NCBI GenBank assembly: GCA_947044405.1
Contig: CAMRHE010000028.1
Location: 8,702,001-8,766,000, forward strand
Reading direction: 5' to 3'
DNA length: 64,000 nucleotides
DNA from: Leptodactylus fallax
Taxonomy: Eukaryota; Chordata; Amphibia; Anura; Leptodactylidae
Part shown: positions 47,234 through 60,198 of the stretch, piece after piece
Numbering within the stretch: the stretch's first letter is position 1
Layout of the letters: each line of letters opens with the position of its first letter
Notes under the pieces: model-generated
Told to the model about the DNA's origin: nothing
Database searches by the model: none
Seen by the model: the letters and a program-made list of their open reading frames with translations, nothing else
Made by a program: the position numbers and the translations under genes

Positions 47234-47339
47234 ACAACTTTGTATGAGCAGCAGTTACAGGATAAGCAGAAGCAGATAGAGGACCTGAAAAATGTCAATT
47301 TGGTCTTGACGACGAGGCTTTCATCTAGTGCTGGAGCAG
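47234..47339 (+). CDS. TANK: TANK coding exon 2 (residues 34-69)
   Basis: Acceptor TGTGTTCTTTAG, donor GAGCAG|GTAATG, phase 0 in and phase 1 out. It reads TTLYEQQLQDKQKQIEDLKN and onward to LSSSAGA, a heptad-like Leu/Ile/Gln/Lys/Glu pattern that continues the coiled coil, corresponding to the TENYEQRIREQQEQL part of mammalian TANK. Confidence 0.92.
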
Positions 47340-47377
47340 GTAATGCCCATCAACACTACTGGATTTACTGGATGTGC

Positions 47378-47670
47378 TAAAGGCCGGGACCCCACCTGTT
47401 GGAAACGCTGTAGCAAAAACCGCAGCGTTTTACGGTCCCCAGTTCTAGCGAATCCCATCCACACATTGCAGAAAACCGTTGAGTTTTTGGAAATAGCAGC
47501 CTGTCAATTATACCTATGGAAACGCTGGCGGTTTCTGTATAGTTATAATTGAAGAGGAAAACTCTGCAGACTTTCTGTGAAAAGCGCTGCGGAAAAATCT
47601 GCGATATGTTTCTGCCGCGTTTTTTCCCGCAACAGGTTTCGGCTGTGGATTGCTACGTGGGGCCTTAGCC
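47378..47670. repeat. Foldback dispersed repeat in TANK intron
   Basis: AAGGCCGGGACCCCACCTGT on the left pairs with CTACGTGGGGCCTTAGCC on the right. It is an inverted relative of the repeats at 12664 and 39819. Confidence 0.72.
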
Positions 47671-47725
47671 AAAGTCTGTTTTCAGCTTTTTACTATATAC
47701 AGTGTAGATATAGTCTGTACTGTAA

Positions 47726-48678
<953 letters not shown>

Positions 48679-49285
48679 TACAGTATGTGCCCCATGTTTA
48701 AAAAAAAAAAGGATATTTACACTCCCTTTCCAAAAGTTTCCAGTACATCTAGCCAAAGAAATATCTTTCTTTATAAAAAAAAAAAAATCATTCTATAGTC
48801 ATTAATGGATGTGCATATTTGTATTTATAGCATGGCTTAGCAATTTTATAAAAGGGGTTGTTTCAAGAAGGCAACTCTGGTCCATATTCCCCATTAGACA
48901 TATGGACATCATAGAGATAAGCCCCTTGCTAGTGACCTGGAACGTCTTTGAGTTGCTCCCGTCCCAGCAATGTTGGTCATTTGTTTGACTGGTCGCCCTG
49001 TAATACTACTTTTGCTCTGCAGAGGGTGCTGCAGGGAAATAATTGAATTACTGGGCTTCTTCCAGCTCAAAACAAGATAATCATGTCTGTTACTGTATAA
49101 CTGCATCCAAAAACATGAAAGTTGGTGTCTGATCCTGCTGACAAAGCATAACCTGGGCACCAACCATTAGCCTTGGAGAATTACATTTGTTATATCATTC
49201 TTAAATGGGTTGGATGGTATATGCATTCTTACAGAGACAGCTCCACCCCTACAGGTTGTGTATGGTATTGCAGCACAACTCCATT

Positions 49286-49524
49286 AGGTTGGATTTCCAC
49301 ATAGTAGTCACATTACAGCCAAGGTAACAGATAGCACACCAACTTGGAGGCTGGAAAGCAGCAGAAAGCCACCTCACGACCTCACGAGCTGCAGTATGTT
49401 GTTCGGCCATTAAATATTAAAGGGCATTCAGCTGTTTTCATTTGATGACCATGCCGCGATGGTTTTCAGTCGCATCCCAGCCATACCGTGGCCACAATGC
49501 AAATGCCACATGGAAACCCAGCCT
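49286..49524. repeat. Foldback dispersed repeat (GGTTGGATTTCCACAT type)
   Basis: GGTTGGATTTCCACATAG on the left pairs with CCACATGGAAACCCAGCC on the right. Confidence 0.6.
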
Positions 49525-49669
49525 TAAAGTAAATGGGGCTGACCTGCCATATTACAACCCGTTGACAGATTGGGCACTGTTTTTGGAAGAAGGTAGACAT
49601 GTTTGCTTATTTCTATATAACCCCTTTAATGAAACCATAAAAGTAACAGCATTTTGTCCATGTTCTTAG

Positions 49670-49791
49670 GAGTGTTTCCACCTCCATCCCCCAAATTGGA
49701 GAATTCAGATGGTTGGAAAAGTGAGACATCTTCTCTTGAGAGTCTACAAGAACAGCTCAAAGTCAGTCATCAGCGGGAAAAGCATTTCAAG
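49670..49791 (+). CDS. TANK: TANK coding exon 3 (residues 69-109)
   Basis: Acceptor TCCATGTTCTTAG, donor TTCAAG|GTAGGA, phase 1 in and 0 out. It reads GVFPPPSPKLENSDGWKSET and onward, a Pro/Ser-rich linker, then SLESLQEQLKVSHQREKHFK, which begins a second coiled-coil block. I do not recall a counterpart of this exon in the standard mammalian TANK. The exon-in-frame call rests on phase, splice sites and position between recognised exons. Confidence 0.85.
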
Positions 49792-50010
49792 GTAGGAATA
49801 TGTTATACTGCACAGAAAACATGATGTCCCTGTATATGCCACTGTGCTGGAAGCCAAACCAATATCTGCAAGATCACAGACCACCATTTATATAAACAGT
49901 AATATCAAAGAGTTTGCCAAGACGTCTTTATCTCTAGGTTCTGTCTCTGTCTGGATACTGTTAGAGGCGGTTTTCTCAGTTCCCTTGTCAGATCTCAAGG
50001 AAAGCGTATT

Positions 50011-50371
50011 TTAAGAGGACCTTTCACGGCCTCCCTCAACTCCAATTCTTTGCATCCTTCAATAGGCTCCGCTACACTGATTCTGGCACTGTATTTCACT
50101 AGTCCCCACCATTCCTGAGCTATCAGTACAGTTAGGTTTAGCTCTCTGCTATCAGGTGGGAGGTTCCAGACTATTTGCTTCAACTTAGGACCGCCCACCT
50201 AACAGTAGAGAGCCTAATTAGCATATTGTGTGCTAAAATTAACTGCACTGATTGCTCAGGAACAGTGGGGACTAGAGAGAAAATTCCAACTTTGCCGGAA
50301 TCAGTGAAGCAGCATCTATTGTAGGATGCAAAGGACTGGAGTTAGTGGAGGTGGTGAAAGGTCCTCTTTAA
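50011..50371. mobile_element. TTAA-flanked foldback MITE, 361 bp (GAGGACCTTTCAC type)
   Basis: TTAAGAGGACCTTTCACGGC on the left and GGTGAAAGGTCCTCTTTAA on the right, with TTAA at the outer borders. CCCCACCATTCCTGAGCTAT and its inverted partner GCTCAGGAACAGTGGGGACT, as well as AACTCCAATTCTTTGCATCC and GGATGCAAAGGACTGGAGTT, show the whole element is a foldback. A partial copy is at 54053-54205. Confidence 0.87.
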
Positions 50372-51249
50372 GCCTGACTCAATTCTACCAATTCACCATT
50401 TACAATGGAAAAGTGCGCCATGAGCAAGTGTGACCCAGTCTGTCACTGTACTGCCAAGAGCTGCTCTGCCACTGTTTACAGGGAGTACAAAAGCCTGTTT
50501 TGCAGGTGTTCTCACATGTACTCTACCTTTAAATCCAAAGGATGAAAGATGTGGGAGACCTGAGCCAAAGCAAACATCACCCAACTTCAGGTGGTTTTTG
50601 CCATGGCTTTCAGGAGAACAAGCTATTGAATCTCTGTGATGGAAATTCCTCAGTGTGTCAAAATCTTGACTCCGTGATTGACTTTTGGTAAAGATTCTCC
50701 ATATGTGGAGCTGCTCTGGCCTGAAGCTTTTTATTACCAGTCTGAGATTCCCGCCAATCATGACCTCTTGAATTTCAGGCTTTACTATTCTCAGTTTCCT
50801 TCAGTAAAGTAAGGGTAAGTTTTGCAAAAAAAATTCTCTGCAAAAATTCTGCCTCCCATTCATTTCAATAAGAGGCAGATGCTTGATTTTCTGACATCTG
50901 AAAAAAAATTAAAAAATCAGCTATAATACAGCATTTTCTGCAGTATTTTTTATTTTTATTATTTGACACTACAGTAGCTGAGGATAGTAGGAAACTCACG
51001 ATTTGTATAGTACAAAGTTTATTATATTTGCTTTACAATTGATATATGAAATCAATTGGGAAAACATTTTTTTTAGATCATAGGTTCCCTGCTAACCTAA
51101 GCTCTAGCTGTGAAAAAAATAAAATTCAGTAAAGCTTATTCAGACAATCGAATTTCATGTATGTAATTCAGCCACCAATTTTTGTTCTACCCCAGCCCTG
51201 TCTATTTTTGTGCCTTCAGCAATACATTTCTATACTTGAGATGAATATC

Positions 51250-51302
51250 ATACACATTTTGTAAAGTGCTGCGGGATATGTTGGCGCTATATAAATAAAA
51301 TA

Positions 51303-51347
<45 letters not shown>

Positions 51348-51350
51348 GAT
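51250..51350 (+). repeat. SINE tail with (ATT)n extension
   Basis: TTTGTAAAGTGCTGCGGGAT, then GTTGGCGCTATATAAATAAA, and a (TTA/ATT)n run at 51302-51347. This is the 3' end of the SINE family seen at 14919. Confidence 0.78.
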
Positions 51351-51787
51351 TATTATGGATGTATGGAAGATGCTGCTAAACCTAAGCAGGGGAGATCTGT
51401 ACATGTAAAGCTAAAGTGAAGTCTTTGTTCTCAAAGCTATATCAGTGTTTTATGTTACCCAGTGTGCACACCTATGACATTGCCATGTACAGGAGAATCT
51501 GAAGATTAATTTATGGGGTAAATATTATTCATCAAAGTACCTTAAAACAGAATGTGAAAAAAATGAGGGGAAAAAAAAATCAATATAAGGTTTAATATCA
51601 ATAAGAACGATAAAATAGTAATGATGTTAAGTGGCTTTACCAAACTAAGGATGAGAGTTGAGTGCACTAGTAGACCATAAGCCCACCTGGGTCAGTGATA
51701 AAATCAAACAAAAAAAAAAATTAAGAAATGTCAACACTTAAGATTCTGCCTAAAAGTAAATGTTAATCATGAAAATAATTTAAAGTG

Positions 51788-52200
51788 GAGGTAGTATTTA
51801 TTTATTCATTTATGGAGTAAGGGTTAGTATTTATTTATTGTGTGGGGGTAGTATTTATTTATGGAGTGGGGGTAGTATTTATTTATGGAGTGGGGTAGTA
51901 TTTATTTATGGAGTTGGGGTAGTATTTATTTATGGAGTTGGGGTAGTATTTATTTATTGAGTGGGGGTAGTATTTATTTATGGAGTTGGGGTAGTATTTA
52001 TTTATTGAGTGGGGGTAGTATTTATTTATGGAGTTGGGGTAGTATTTATTTATGGAGAGGGGGTAGTATTTATTTATGGAGATGGGATAGTATTTATTTA
52101 TGGAGTGGGGGTAGCATTCATTTATGGAGTGGGGGTAACATTCATTTATGGAGTAAGGGTTAGTATTTATTTATGGAGCGGGGAAACATTAATTTATTGT
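51788..52200. repeat. 24-26-bp minisatellite, about 16 units
   Basis: The unit GGAGTGGGGGTAGTATTTAT plus TTAT is repeated with length changes of one or two bases. Purine-rich G runs alternate with an A/T half. Open frames here (IYLWSWG-type peptides) are repeat artefacts. Confidence 0.93.
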
Positions 52201-52638
52201 TTGAAGTTACAAATATTTTTTTTATTTTCCTAAATTCCTTTTTCAGTGCCTATTTATACATTATTTTTATTATTTTCATTATTAACATTTACATTTGAGT
52301 CTTGCTGACATCTTCTTCATTTTACCTTTTGAAATAATAAGTAAGCCCTATGGGTTTTAAGAGAAAAACCATTTAGTTAAAAAAATGCTTTTGAAATACA
52401 GCAATCCATTAAAAAAAATTGGTCATAAAAAGGTTAATAGGTTTGTGAGGAAGTCTATATATCCATCCATGTATGTTTCTCTACATTTATCTATTTTAAT
52501 ATATCTGTTTCACATTTAAGGTCTAAAATGCCTCTGGGTATGAAAGGGTTAAAATTGTGAGAAATTATCTATGTATTAAAAAAATAACAGAATAGCAGAA
52601 AAAATAATAGATGTGCACAACTCAGGTTCCCCTTTATC

Positions 52639-52676
<38 letters not shown>

Positions 52677-52768
52677 CATAACCATCTATCTAGGGCCCAA
52701 AACACCTCTAAATACAGAGTTAATACGATTGTGAGATAATATATAGATGCCTTTCAATTATCTATCTG

Positions 52769-52812
<44 letters not shown>
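52639..52812. repeat. (TATC)n microsatellites, two blocks
   Basis: ATCT tetranucleotide runs at 52639-52677 and 52759-52812, separated by unrelated sequence. Confidence 0.93.
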
Positions 52813-52819
<7 letters not shown>

Positions 52820-53061
52820 CTTATTCTTTCTATCTGTCTATATATATACCTACCTATCTATAAGTATATACTGTATATACTTGTCCACAGTCTTGTCAGG
52901 ACTTGTGTGTTTGCTCTGATGCAGATGTATATACAGTATATAGTGTAATAACAGGCACATAATTCACACGAGACCTCCGAACTACAATAGTCTATCCCAG
53001 CGTACAGTACACAACACATTTCATGACGTTTTCTCATCAGATGCTGCACGTTTCGTTTCAG

Positions 53062-53190
53062 GATCAGCTGGATATGGAAAAACTCCATGCCTTGAAATTG
53101 GAAGGAGAACGTGACAAGTTGGAGTCTGTCCTCACCAGTAGGATTGAAGAAATTCAATATCTAAAAAAGTTACTGAAAGAAGCTCAAGAG
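53062..53190 (+). CDS. TANK: TANK coding exon 4 (residues 110-152)
   Basis: Acceptor CACGTTTCGTTTCAG, donor CAAGAG|GTAATC, phase 0 in and out, 43 codons. It starts DQLDMEKLHALKLEGERDKL and ends KKLLKEAQE, an almost pure charged heptad pattern with Leu/Ile at regular spacing and no Pro or Gly breaker except one Gly. This is the strongest coiled-coil stretch of the protein and would serve oligomerisation. Confidence 0.88.
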
Positions 53191-53440
53191 GTAATCCTGG
53201 AGACAGAAGTGAGCGTAGGAGGAAGCGCTTGCCCTGGAATATGTGTTATTGAGGTGTAAAGTACTTACCGTCATTGCACACAGGCGGTGGCCACATTCCT
53301 GCCCTCAGGGGTACAGCCCTCCTGCAGCCCAGCTCGCCTTGTTTTCTGGTTTACATCAGTCACCACTAGGAGACGATCTAACACTGCACATTGTGCATAT
53401 CATTGCCCTGTATTGGTATGTATTCCCATAAACCTTATCC

Positions 53441-53742
53441 TTAAAGGGGTTGTCCAAGACCTACCAAAGTTGGATATTGATGACCTATCCACAGGATCTG
53501 ATGGACAGTTTCTTATCCATACAATATAGTGGTGACGCAGGAAACTGCAGGTCTACTCCCATTATCTTGAATAAGAGCAGAACTACATCCAGCTGTATAC
53601 CAAATATACAGCTTCCAGTGGGCAAAACAGCTGATCGGCATGGGGTCTGGGTGTTGGACCCCAACCAATCTGATACTGGTGACCTATCCTGTAGATAGAT
53701 CATCAGTTTCTAACTTTGCTAGGTCCTGGACAACCCCTTTAA
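53441..53742. mobile_element. TTAA-flanked MITE, 302 bp
   Basis: TTAAAGGGGTTGTCCAAGAC on the left and GTCCTGGACAACCCCTTTAA on the right form the cleanest TTAA-bordered pair in the window. Inside, TGATGACCTATCCACAGGAT pairs with CCTATCCTGTAGATAGATCATCA. Confidence 0.9.
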
Positions 53743-54052
53743 GAGGTGATCTTTTGGAGAAATGTCACTGTATATAGCGAAACTTATTGACAGGAAGTAA
53801 AATTTTGCCAGGTTAGATATTTTTTTCATGCCCACAGCCATATTATTCACCTGTGTTGTAATACACATCTCTAGAATTCTATGGGCACCTACAATATCTA
53901 CATGTCTTGTTACGAAGGCCCCTACATAGTTCCATGGAATTCCATGAGTCAGTAATAGTGGCCCATAAATGCCACATAATGCCTAATAGGTAGTGTCTGC
54001 TTTTTTAATACTCTGTTATTTTAGCTTTATTCATTAAAAGGTACCAAACCCC

Positions 54053-54205
54053 TTAAAGGGGACCTTTCACCACCTCCACCAACTACAATTCTTTCCATCC
54101 TTTAACTCCACTGATTCTGGCACAGTTGGAATTTTTTTCTCTAGCCCCCACCATTCCTGAGCAATCAATGCAGTTAGGCTTGGTGCCTGATATGCTAATT
54201 AGCCT
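54053..54205. mobile_element. Partial MITE of the GACCTTTCACCACCTCC type
   Basis: TTAAAGGGGACCTTTCACCA, then CAATTCTTTCCATCCTTT and CACCATTCCTGAGCAATC, matches the left half of 50011-50371. The right half is missing. Confidence 0.75.
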
Positions 54206-54784
54206 CTCTGCTTACCTTAAAGGTAAGCTCTAATTGAAGCCTTTTTTCATATTGTATTATGGAATTTGCATTTTAGGTGATTTCCTAATATAATGTTCCT
54301 ATTTTGATCAATCCCAGAGCTGTGGCCCTAGGTTGGAGGTGCAATATCTTTATTGGTGATTCCCCCCTCCACATTGTATGCTATACAGTGCCCAAATGGA
54401 GTCAATAGAGTAAATATAGTAGCGTAGTGCATTGTATAGTGGCTGTGCTCGGTATTGAAGGGGACTGAATCATAGAAGAGGCCACAGTGCTAGTGAGTGC
54501 CACTGCCTCTTACTGCCAGCTTACCTATGGGGGGCCCAAATTCCACTAAGCACACATTGGCTGCATCCTGGACTGTCTTTCCATAGATTGCTTTGCAAAG
54601 TGTGATGCCTAGGGTTCCAAGGAGGGCCTCAGTGCCTAGCCCATGAGCCTCAGTGGCGCCCTCTTGATAAACACTGGAGATTCTTCTTGTGCTTTCTCCA
54701 TCATACACTATACAGATCACAGTGGCTGTGCCGTAAATAATATTCTCACTTTGTAACTCTGGATTTGTGTCTCTTTTTCATGAG

Positions 54785-54849
54785 GTGAGAAATACGAATA
54801 TTGTTCAAGATCCTTCTGCAGCCGCCGCCACCCTCAATGAAAATGCAAG
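54785..54849 (+). CDS. TANK: TANK coding exon 5 (residues 153-174), least certain exon
   Basis: Acceptor TCTCTTTTTCATGAG and donor GCAAG|GTTTAG give 65 bases, phase 0 in and phase 2 out, exactly what the neighbouring exons need. It reads VRNTNIVQDPSAAAATLNEN then A and R. Sequence conservation is not obvious (this part of TANK is variable) and the donor is not perfect, so the evidence is phase, openness and position. Confidence 0.62.
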
Positions 54850-54881
54850 GTTTAGTATGATTCTAATTTATTGCTATTCAC

Positions 54882-55036
54882 TGTATACTGTATATACATA
54901 GCAGTCAGTCGTACAACTGATAAACCTTATACTGTATATACATAGCAGTCAGACGTACAACTGGCAAACCATATACTGTATATATTTAGAAGTCAAACAT
55001 ACAACTGACAAACTGCATACTGTGTATACATAGCAG
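54882..55036. repeat. 44-bp tandem repeat, about 3.5 units
   Basis: ATACTGTATATACATAGCAG, then TCAGACGTACAACTG, is repeated at about 44-base steps. The array resumes at 55620-55645 beyond the Tc1 fragment (TATACATAGAAGTCAGACAT), so the transposon inserted into it. Confidence 0.82.
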
Positions 55037-55619
<583 letters not shown>

Positions 55620-55649
55620 TATACATAGAAGTCAGACATCCATTGCTCT

Positions 55650-57185
55650 GATTTCTGTGCTGTAGTCTATAGATCACTTGTCACCACTCCTGACATGTCT
55701 ATCTTAGTAAATCCTTGGCTGATGGAGATATGAAGATGCACCTTTGGGTTAAGAAATGCCTCAAGCAGGGTGTCACTGGGTAGATACGGATGGGCCTCAC
55801 ATACTTCCATTGATAGGCAATGGTTTTGCACTGTATCCTAGATGTTTAGTGTAATGAGGTCACAGGGAGCTATGTCTAAGCCATGGGATAGAGTGGGGTC
55901 AGTACATGTCCATAGATATTTGAGAGAAGATATTTGAATAGAAGTACAAAGTCCATTAGAAAGTTGTAGAACTTCTCATGATACTTCCATGAAGATCCAC
56001 TGCGGAGTAAAATCCTAAAAATCCTCATAAATCACAGATTTGTTCTTATTGAATATTCATTATTTCTAAAATATGTATCCATTCGGGTTTATTCTTATTG
56101 AATATTCATTTTTTGTAAACTATGTATCCATTTTTTTAATTTTAATTGCCCGCAGTGGCAGAACATCCGCCATCATTAACATTCCGGCTTCTTCCTTTCC
56201 AGTTGGGTTCTTTTTCCATTGCACATGTTATCACACATCGGTGTCCTGTGGCTTCCTCTGTCTTTTGTATCTCCATATTGTATAATTAGCCTCCCCGATT
56301 AACGAGTTTGGCGCTAACCATCCGCTGGTAACACTAATTGGTCTGCGCTGCACTTTCTTACCGTCCTTTAATACTTTACTAGTTTTTTTTAATGGTTTTC
56401 ATTAGCCTTCACTAGTATTAGTTGTTACGCGGAGTCTTTTGCTTCTGTAAGCATTTATTAACACTTTACTCCATTTTCTAACAGTTCGCAGCATCTGCTG
56501 GTTATATTTGCAAGCATTTATTAGTAATCATGTCATCTGCAATTACTTTCCACTAATGTGTGTGCCGTATTCTTACACTCATATTTATTCCCTCAACATA
56601 AATATCATTAACACAATCTCTTTCCACTAGTCAGGTTAATCTCTTGGTTATTGCGCATTTATTTGTACCCTCCTTACAGGGAATCTCCACCTTTCAACAC
56701 CATGTTGGTTTTAGGGCCCACATTGTTTGCTAATCCCTTCCGTAATAAACCTTCATAGATGTCGGCGCTCTCTTTTTTGTGCCACAGAACTCCGAATTCC
56801 TTGAATAGACATGAAGTTAAATGATAAAACTTTGTATTCCTGCTGTCACCACTAGGGGGAGCTTAGAGGTTTACTGCATACATACTTGCCCAATTTTATC
56901 TGGCATTTTCAGGAACAGTCCTGGCAAATTTGGCATGTTCTGGTCATAAACAGGCAGTGTTGGGGCCAGCAGATAAAATGATTCTGGAGTCCCACGCTGC
57001 AACAACCCCTAGGAAATAGATCATAGTATTTCTCAAATTTGGGTGTGTTCTGCTGGACCATTATTGTATAGCGAACACCCATAGCACAGTGGAGGGAGGA
57101 GGCAGAGTGACCCAGGACCCAGGGGCTGGTATATCAGTAAAACGCCCTAAGTTAGTGAAAGATATATTTATTTTGAAATGGTGTA
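55650..57185. other. TANK intron, no further feature
   Basis: A short direct repeat TTCTTATTGAATATTCATT occurs at about 56043 and 56091. No exon-like sequence with matching phase was found. Confidence 0.5.
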
Positions 57186-57600
57186 CAGTAATACCTCGTA
57201 CACTCGCGTTTCCGAATTTGCGAATTCACAGATTCGCGATATTTTTTTGGCAACTAACATATATAGATTTTGCTCTTTTTTCTCAGATCTGTGAAATTTA
57301 ATTCAAAAAAACACCTTCGCTATTGGGTAGTAGCATCCTGTTTGTTACATAGCCGGTAATTAGTTTCATTTTACTGTGAGTGTATAAGAAAAATGAATGA
57401 ATGTATTAATATACAGTACTGTACAGTATACTTTAGTATACTGTACAGTACTGTAGGGTAAAGTTTATTGATATTTAGGGGTTAAACATTAGAAATCGGC
57501 ATTGTAAGCGCTTCTAAGCGCTTGTACCAAACATTCGCGATTCCTCGCGATCCGCGACCGGTTCTGGACCCTAACCTCGCGAATGTACGAGGTATTACTG
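57186..57600. mobile_element. pogo/Tigger-like MITE, 415 bp
   Basis: CAGTAATACCTCGTACACTC at the left and CGAATGTACGAGGTATTACTG at the right are inverted repeats flanked by TA (57184-57185 and 57601-57602). The CG-rich subterminal words (TTTGCGAATTC, ATTCGCGA) resemble the CAGT...CGCG ends of pogo/Tigger elements. The centre carries a hairpin (57412-57455). It is non-coding. Confidence 0.85.
57412..57455. repeat. Perfect hairpin inside the MITE
   Basis: Arms of 21 bases (TACAGTACTGTACAGTATACT and complement) with a 2-base TT loop; each arm itself contains GTACTGTAC-type palindromic words. Confidence 0.9.
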
Positions 57601-57784
57601 TAATTGAAAACTACAACGTCCTGCAAAAAAACAGGCCTCATACAGTTACATTGACAGAAAAATAAAAAAGTTATGGCTCTTGGTATGCGATGATGGAAAA
57701 AAGGAAAAAAAAATGACTTTAAAAGGTGGCAGTGTGAATGAAAAACTTACAATTCACTTTAATGTGCAGATAAATAGATAATGT

Positions 57785-57809
57785 AGCTATATAATAGATA
57801 TTATATATA

Positions 57810-57840
<31 letters not shown>

Positions 57841-58046
57841 TTATAATAGGCAGATAGATAATAGATATTATATCTATAATAAAAAGATAGGTAGACGGAC
57901 AGATAGATAGACAGATAATAGATATTATATATAATAGATAGATAGACAGACAGATAGATAATAGATAGGTAGATAAAATAGCTAGATAGACCTATAGATA
58001 ATAGATATTATATTTATAATAAAAAGATAGATAGACGGACAGACAT

Positions 58047-58093
<47 letters not shown>

Positions 58094-58222
58094 TAATAGA
58101 TAGATATTATAATAGATACATAGATAGATAGATAGATAGATAGAATAGATATAGAGATAGATATAATAGAATAAATTCGATAAAAAGATAGCTATTAGAT
58201 ACAGTAGATAGATTTACATAGA
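57785..58222. repeat. Compound GATA microsatellite
   Basis: GATA/GACA/ATTATA tetranucleotide mix in several blocks of near-perfect GATA. A larger duplicated module ATAGATATTATAT-ATAATA is repeated. Confidence 0.93.
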
Positions 58223-58765
58223 GAATTCTGCATGGAAGTAAAGTAACTTTGTAAACAATTGACATTCTTTATATACATTGCTATAGTGTTATAGTAAAGA
58301 ACTGCTTTTACTGTTCTGAAGACTTAAGAGCTGAAATCTCCCAGCATTCCTTGCTGTCTCAATGTTTGAACACATCTTGTTCTAGTTATTTACATTTTTG
58401 AATGTAAAGTGTATTTTAGGTTCAGTATAAGACAAGTATAGCAATGTATTTAGAAAGTTACTTGAATTTTAATGTAAATTATGTCTGTATTTAAACTGCA
58501 GAACTGCAAAAATTGAGCAGTAGATGAGCAGGAAAACTGAGATTTGTGCAGATATTGGTATATTTTAGTGATTGGTGGTAAATAGTGCGGTTATATTGAG
58601 GTTTTGGCTTTCTGTTGATATTTTCTGAGATTTTGTGTTTTTAGCATATAACACAGCGACAGTCACGGGTTATAAGTTAATTCTCCACAGAGATTTACAA
58701 GTCACAGATCTGTTTTTTTCCATCGCTGCCTCTGAATGCTTCTCAATGAAATGTTCTACACGCAG

Positions 58766-58884
58766 GCTAGGTGTTGAACGGATTTTCTCTGATCTAAAGG
58801 AAGAATTCAGTCGGATTTGCAAGTTAACAAGAGAACAAAGCAGCCAGCTGAATACATTTCTTACGAAGAAGGAAATTGCATCTG
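58766..58884 (+). CDS. TANK: TANK coding exon 6: TBK1/IKK-epsilon-binding segment (residues 174-214)
   Basis: With acceptor TTCTACACGCAG and donor ATCTG|GTAATG the exon enters at phase 2 and leaves at phase 1. It reads LGVERIFSDLKEEFSRICKL, then TREQSSQLNTFLTKKEIAS. The FxDLKEEFxxICxL core is the conserved kinase-binding helix of TANK and its relatives. Two alternatives are also in phase: an upstream acceptor at 58690 (TTCTCCACAG) that would add 25 codons, and a donor 6 bases later (AATG|GTATGA) that would add two residues. I prefer the shorter form because the added residues have no family resemblance. Confidence 0.88.
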
Positions 58885-59109
58885 GTAATGGTATGATGTG
58901 TTTTACATTTTGCTGTGAATGAAATGCATTATTCTGGCTCTGATGATGTCATCGTAACAGCGCGTCAAGTATTATTGTCCGCCAGAGATCTCACCTCCAC
59001 ATGTACATATATATTGTATTGTGTATTCTGCTGTCTAGGTGTAGGAGAGTTTGTGGTGAACACTAAAGTGTATAGCTGCAATTTTTTGTGTGTGTATATA
59101 CTGTATATC

Positions 59110-59111
59110 TG

Positions 59112-59151
<40 letters not shown>

Positions 59152-59253
59152 TGCAGAAAAAAAAAGGTTGGATGCCACCCCCAGTGAACAGACCAAAAGC
59201 CAACCAATAATAATCAAGTAGTAGATAGATGATTGATATTATAGATAGATATG

Positions 59254-59298
<45 letters not shown>

Positions 59299-59497
59299 TG
59301 ATATAAATGATAGATAGATAGATAGATAGATATGAGATAGATAATAGATAGTTATGAGATAGATAGATATGATATAAATGAGATAGATGATAGATAGATA
59401 GATAGATAGATAGATGATAGATAATAGATAGATATGAGATAGATAATAGATGATAGATAGATATGAGATAGATAGATATGATATAAATGAGATAGAT

Positions 59498-59532
<35 letters not shown>

Positions 59533-59658
59533 GATAGATAATAGATAGATATGAGATAGATAATAGATGATAGATAGATGATAGATATGAGATAGATAGA
59601 TAGATAGATATGAGATAGATCAATAGAGATAGATAGATAGATAGATAAAGAAATAGAT

Positions 59659-59696
<38 letters not shown>

Positions 59697-59700
59697 GATA
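59110..59700. repeat. GATA microsatellite arrays with internal duplications
   Basis: GATA run at about 59112-59150, then a long imperfect array at 59222-59700. Modules such as ATATGAGATAGATAATAGATGATAG are repeated, for example at about 59432 and 59548. Minus-strand frames read Ile/Tyr/Leu/Ser repeats and are artefacts. Confidence 0.93.
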
Positions 59701-60198
59701 AGGAAGAAAAAGGCAGCACTCAAACTTTCACAAATGTTGTAAAAGTGTATCTTTTAATCCATAGGTGACGTTTCAGCTCCAATAGGTAGAGAAAGGCTCC
59801 TATTGGAGTTGAAACATCACCTATGGATTAAAATATACCCTTTTACAACATTTTCTAGGGGAGCCTCAAATTTAGGTAAAGGGTTAACATTCTTTGTAAG
59901 GGGCTCTAGTATTTGGTAGCTGCATGTATAAGAGTTCCTAAAGGACAAAAAGTAGTGGGTACAATTGTCCCTGTGAGTACCAAAATTTGAGGGTTCTCTA
60001 ATGAGGCACTTATATAAAGTGTTTCTAGTGAGTCTATGGATGACCATCTGACAAAAAGTGCTTACTCAGGGGATCCCAGGAGTTTCCTTAGCAGTGAAGC
60101 CCCAGGATAGTACAGTTCAGATTTATAACTGTAAAGTTTTATATGTGGCTGGAGCTACACTTTAAATCACTTTAAAAACTACACTTTACATTTTGCAG

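Noticed and set aside
58690..58765. Longer form of TANK coding exon 6 starting at the TTCTCCACAG acceptor
   Set aside because: It is in phase, but the added 25 residues show no resemblance to TANK, so it is kept only as an alternative.
59063..59719. 218-codon Ile/Tyr/Leu/Ser-rich minus frame
   Set aside because: Pure GATA microsatellite translated on the opposite strand.
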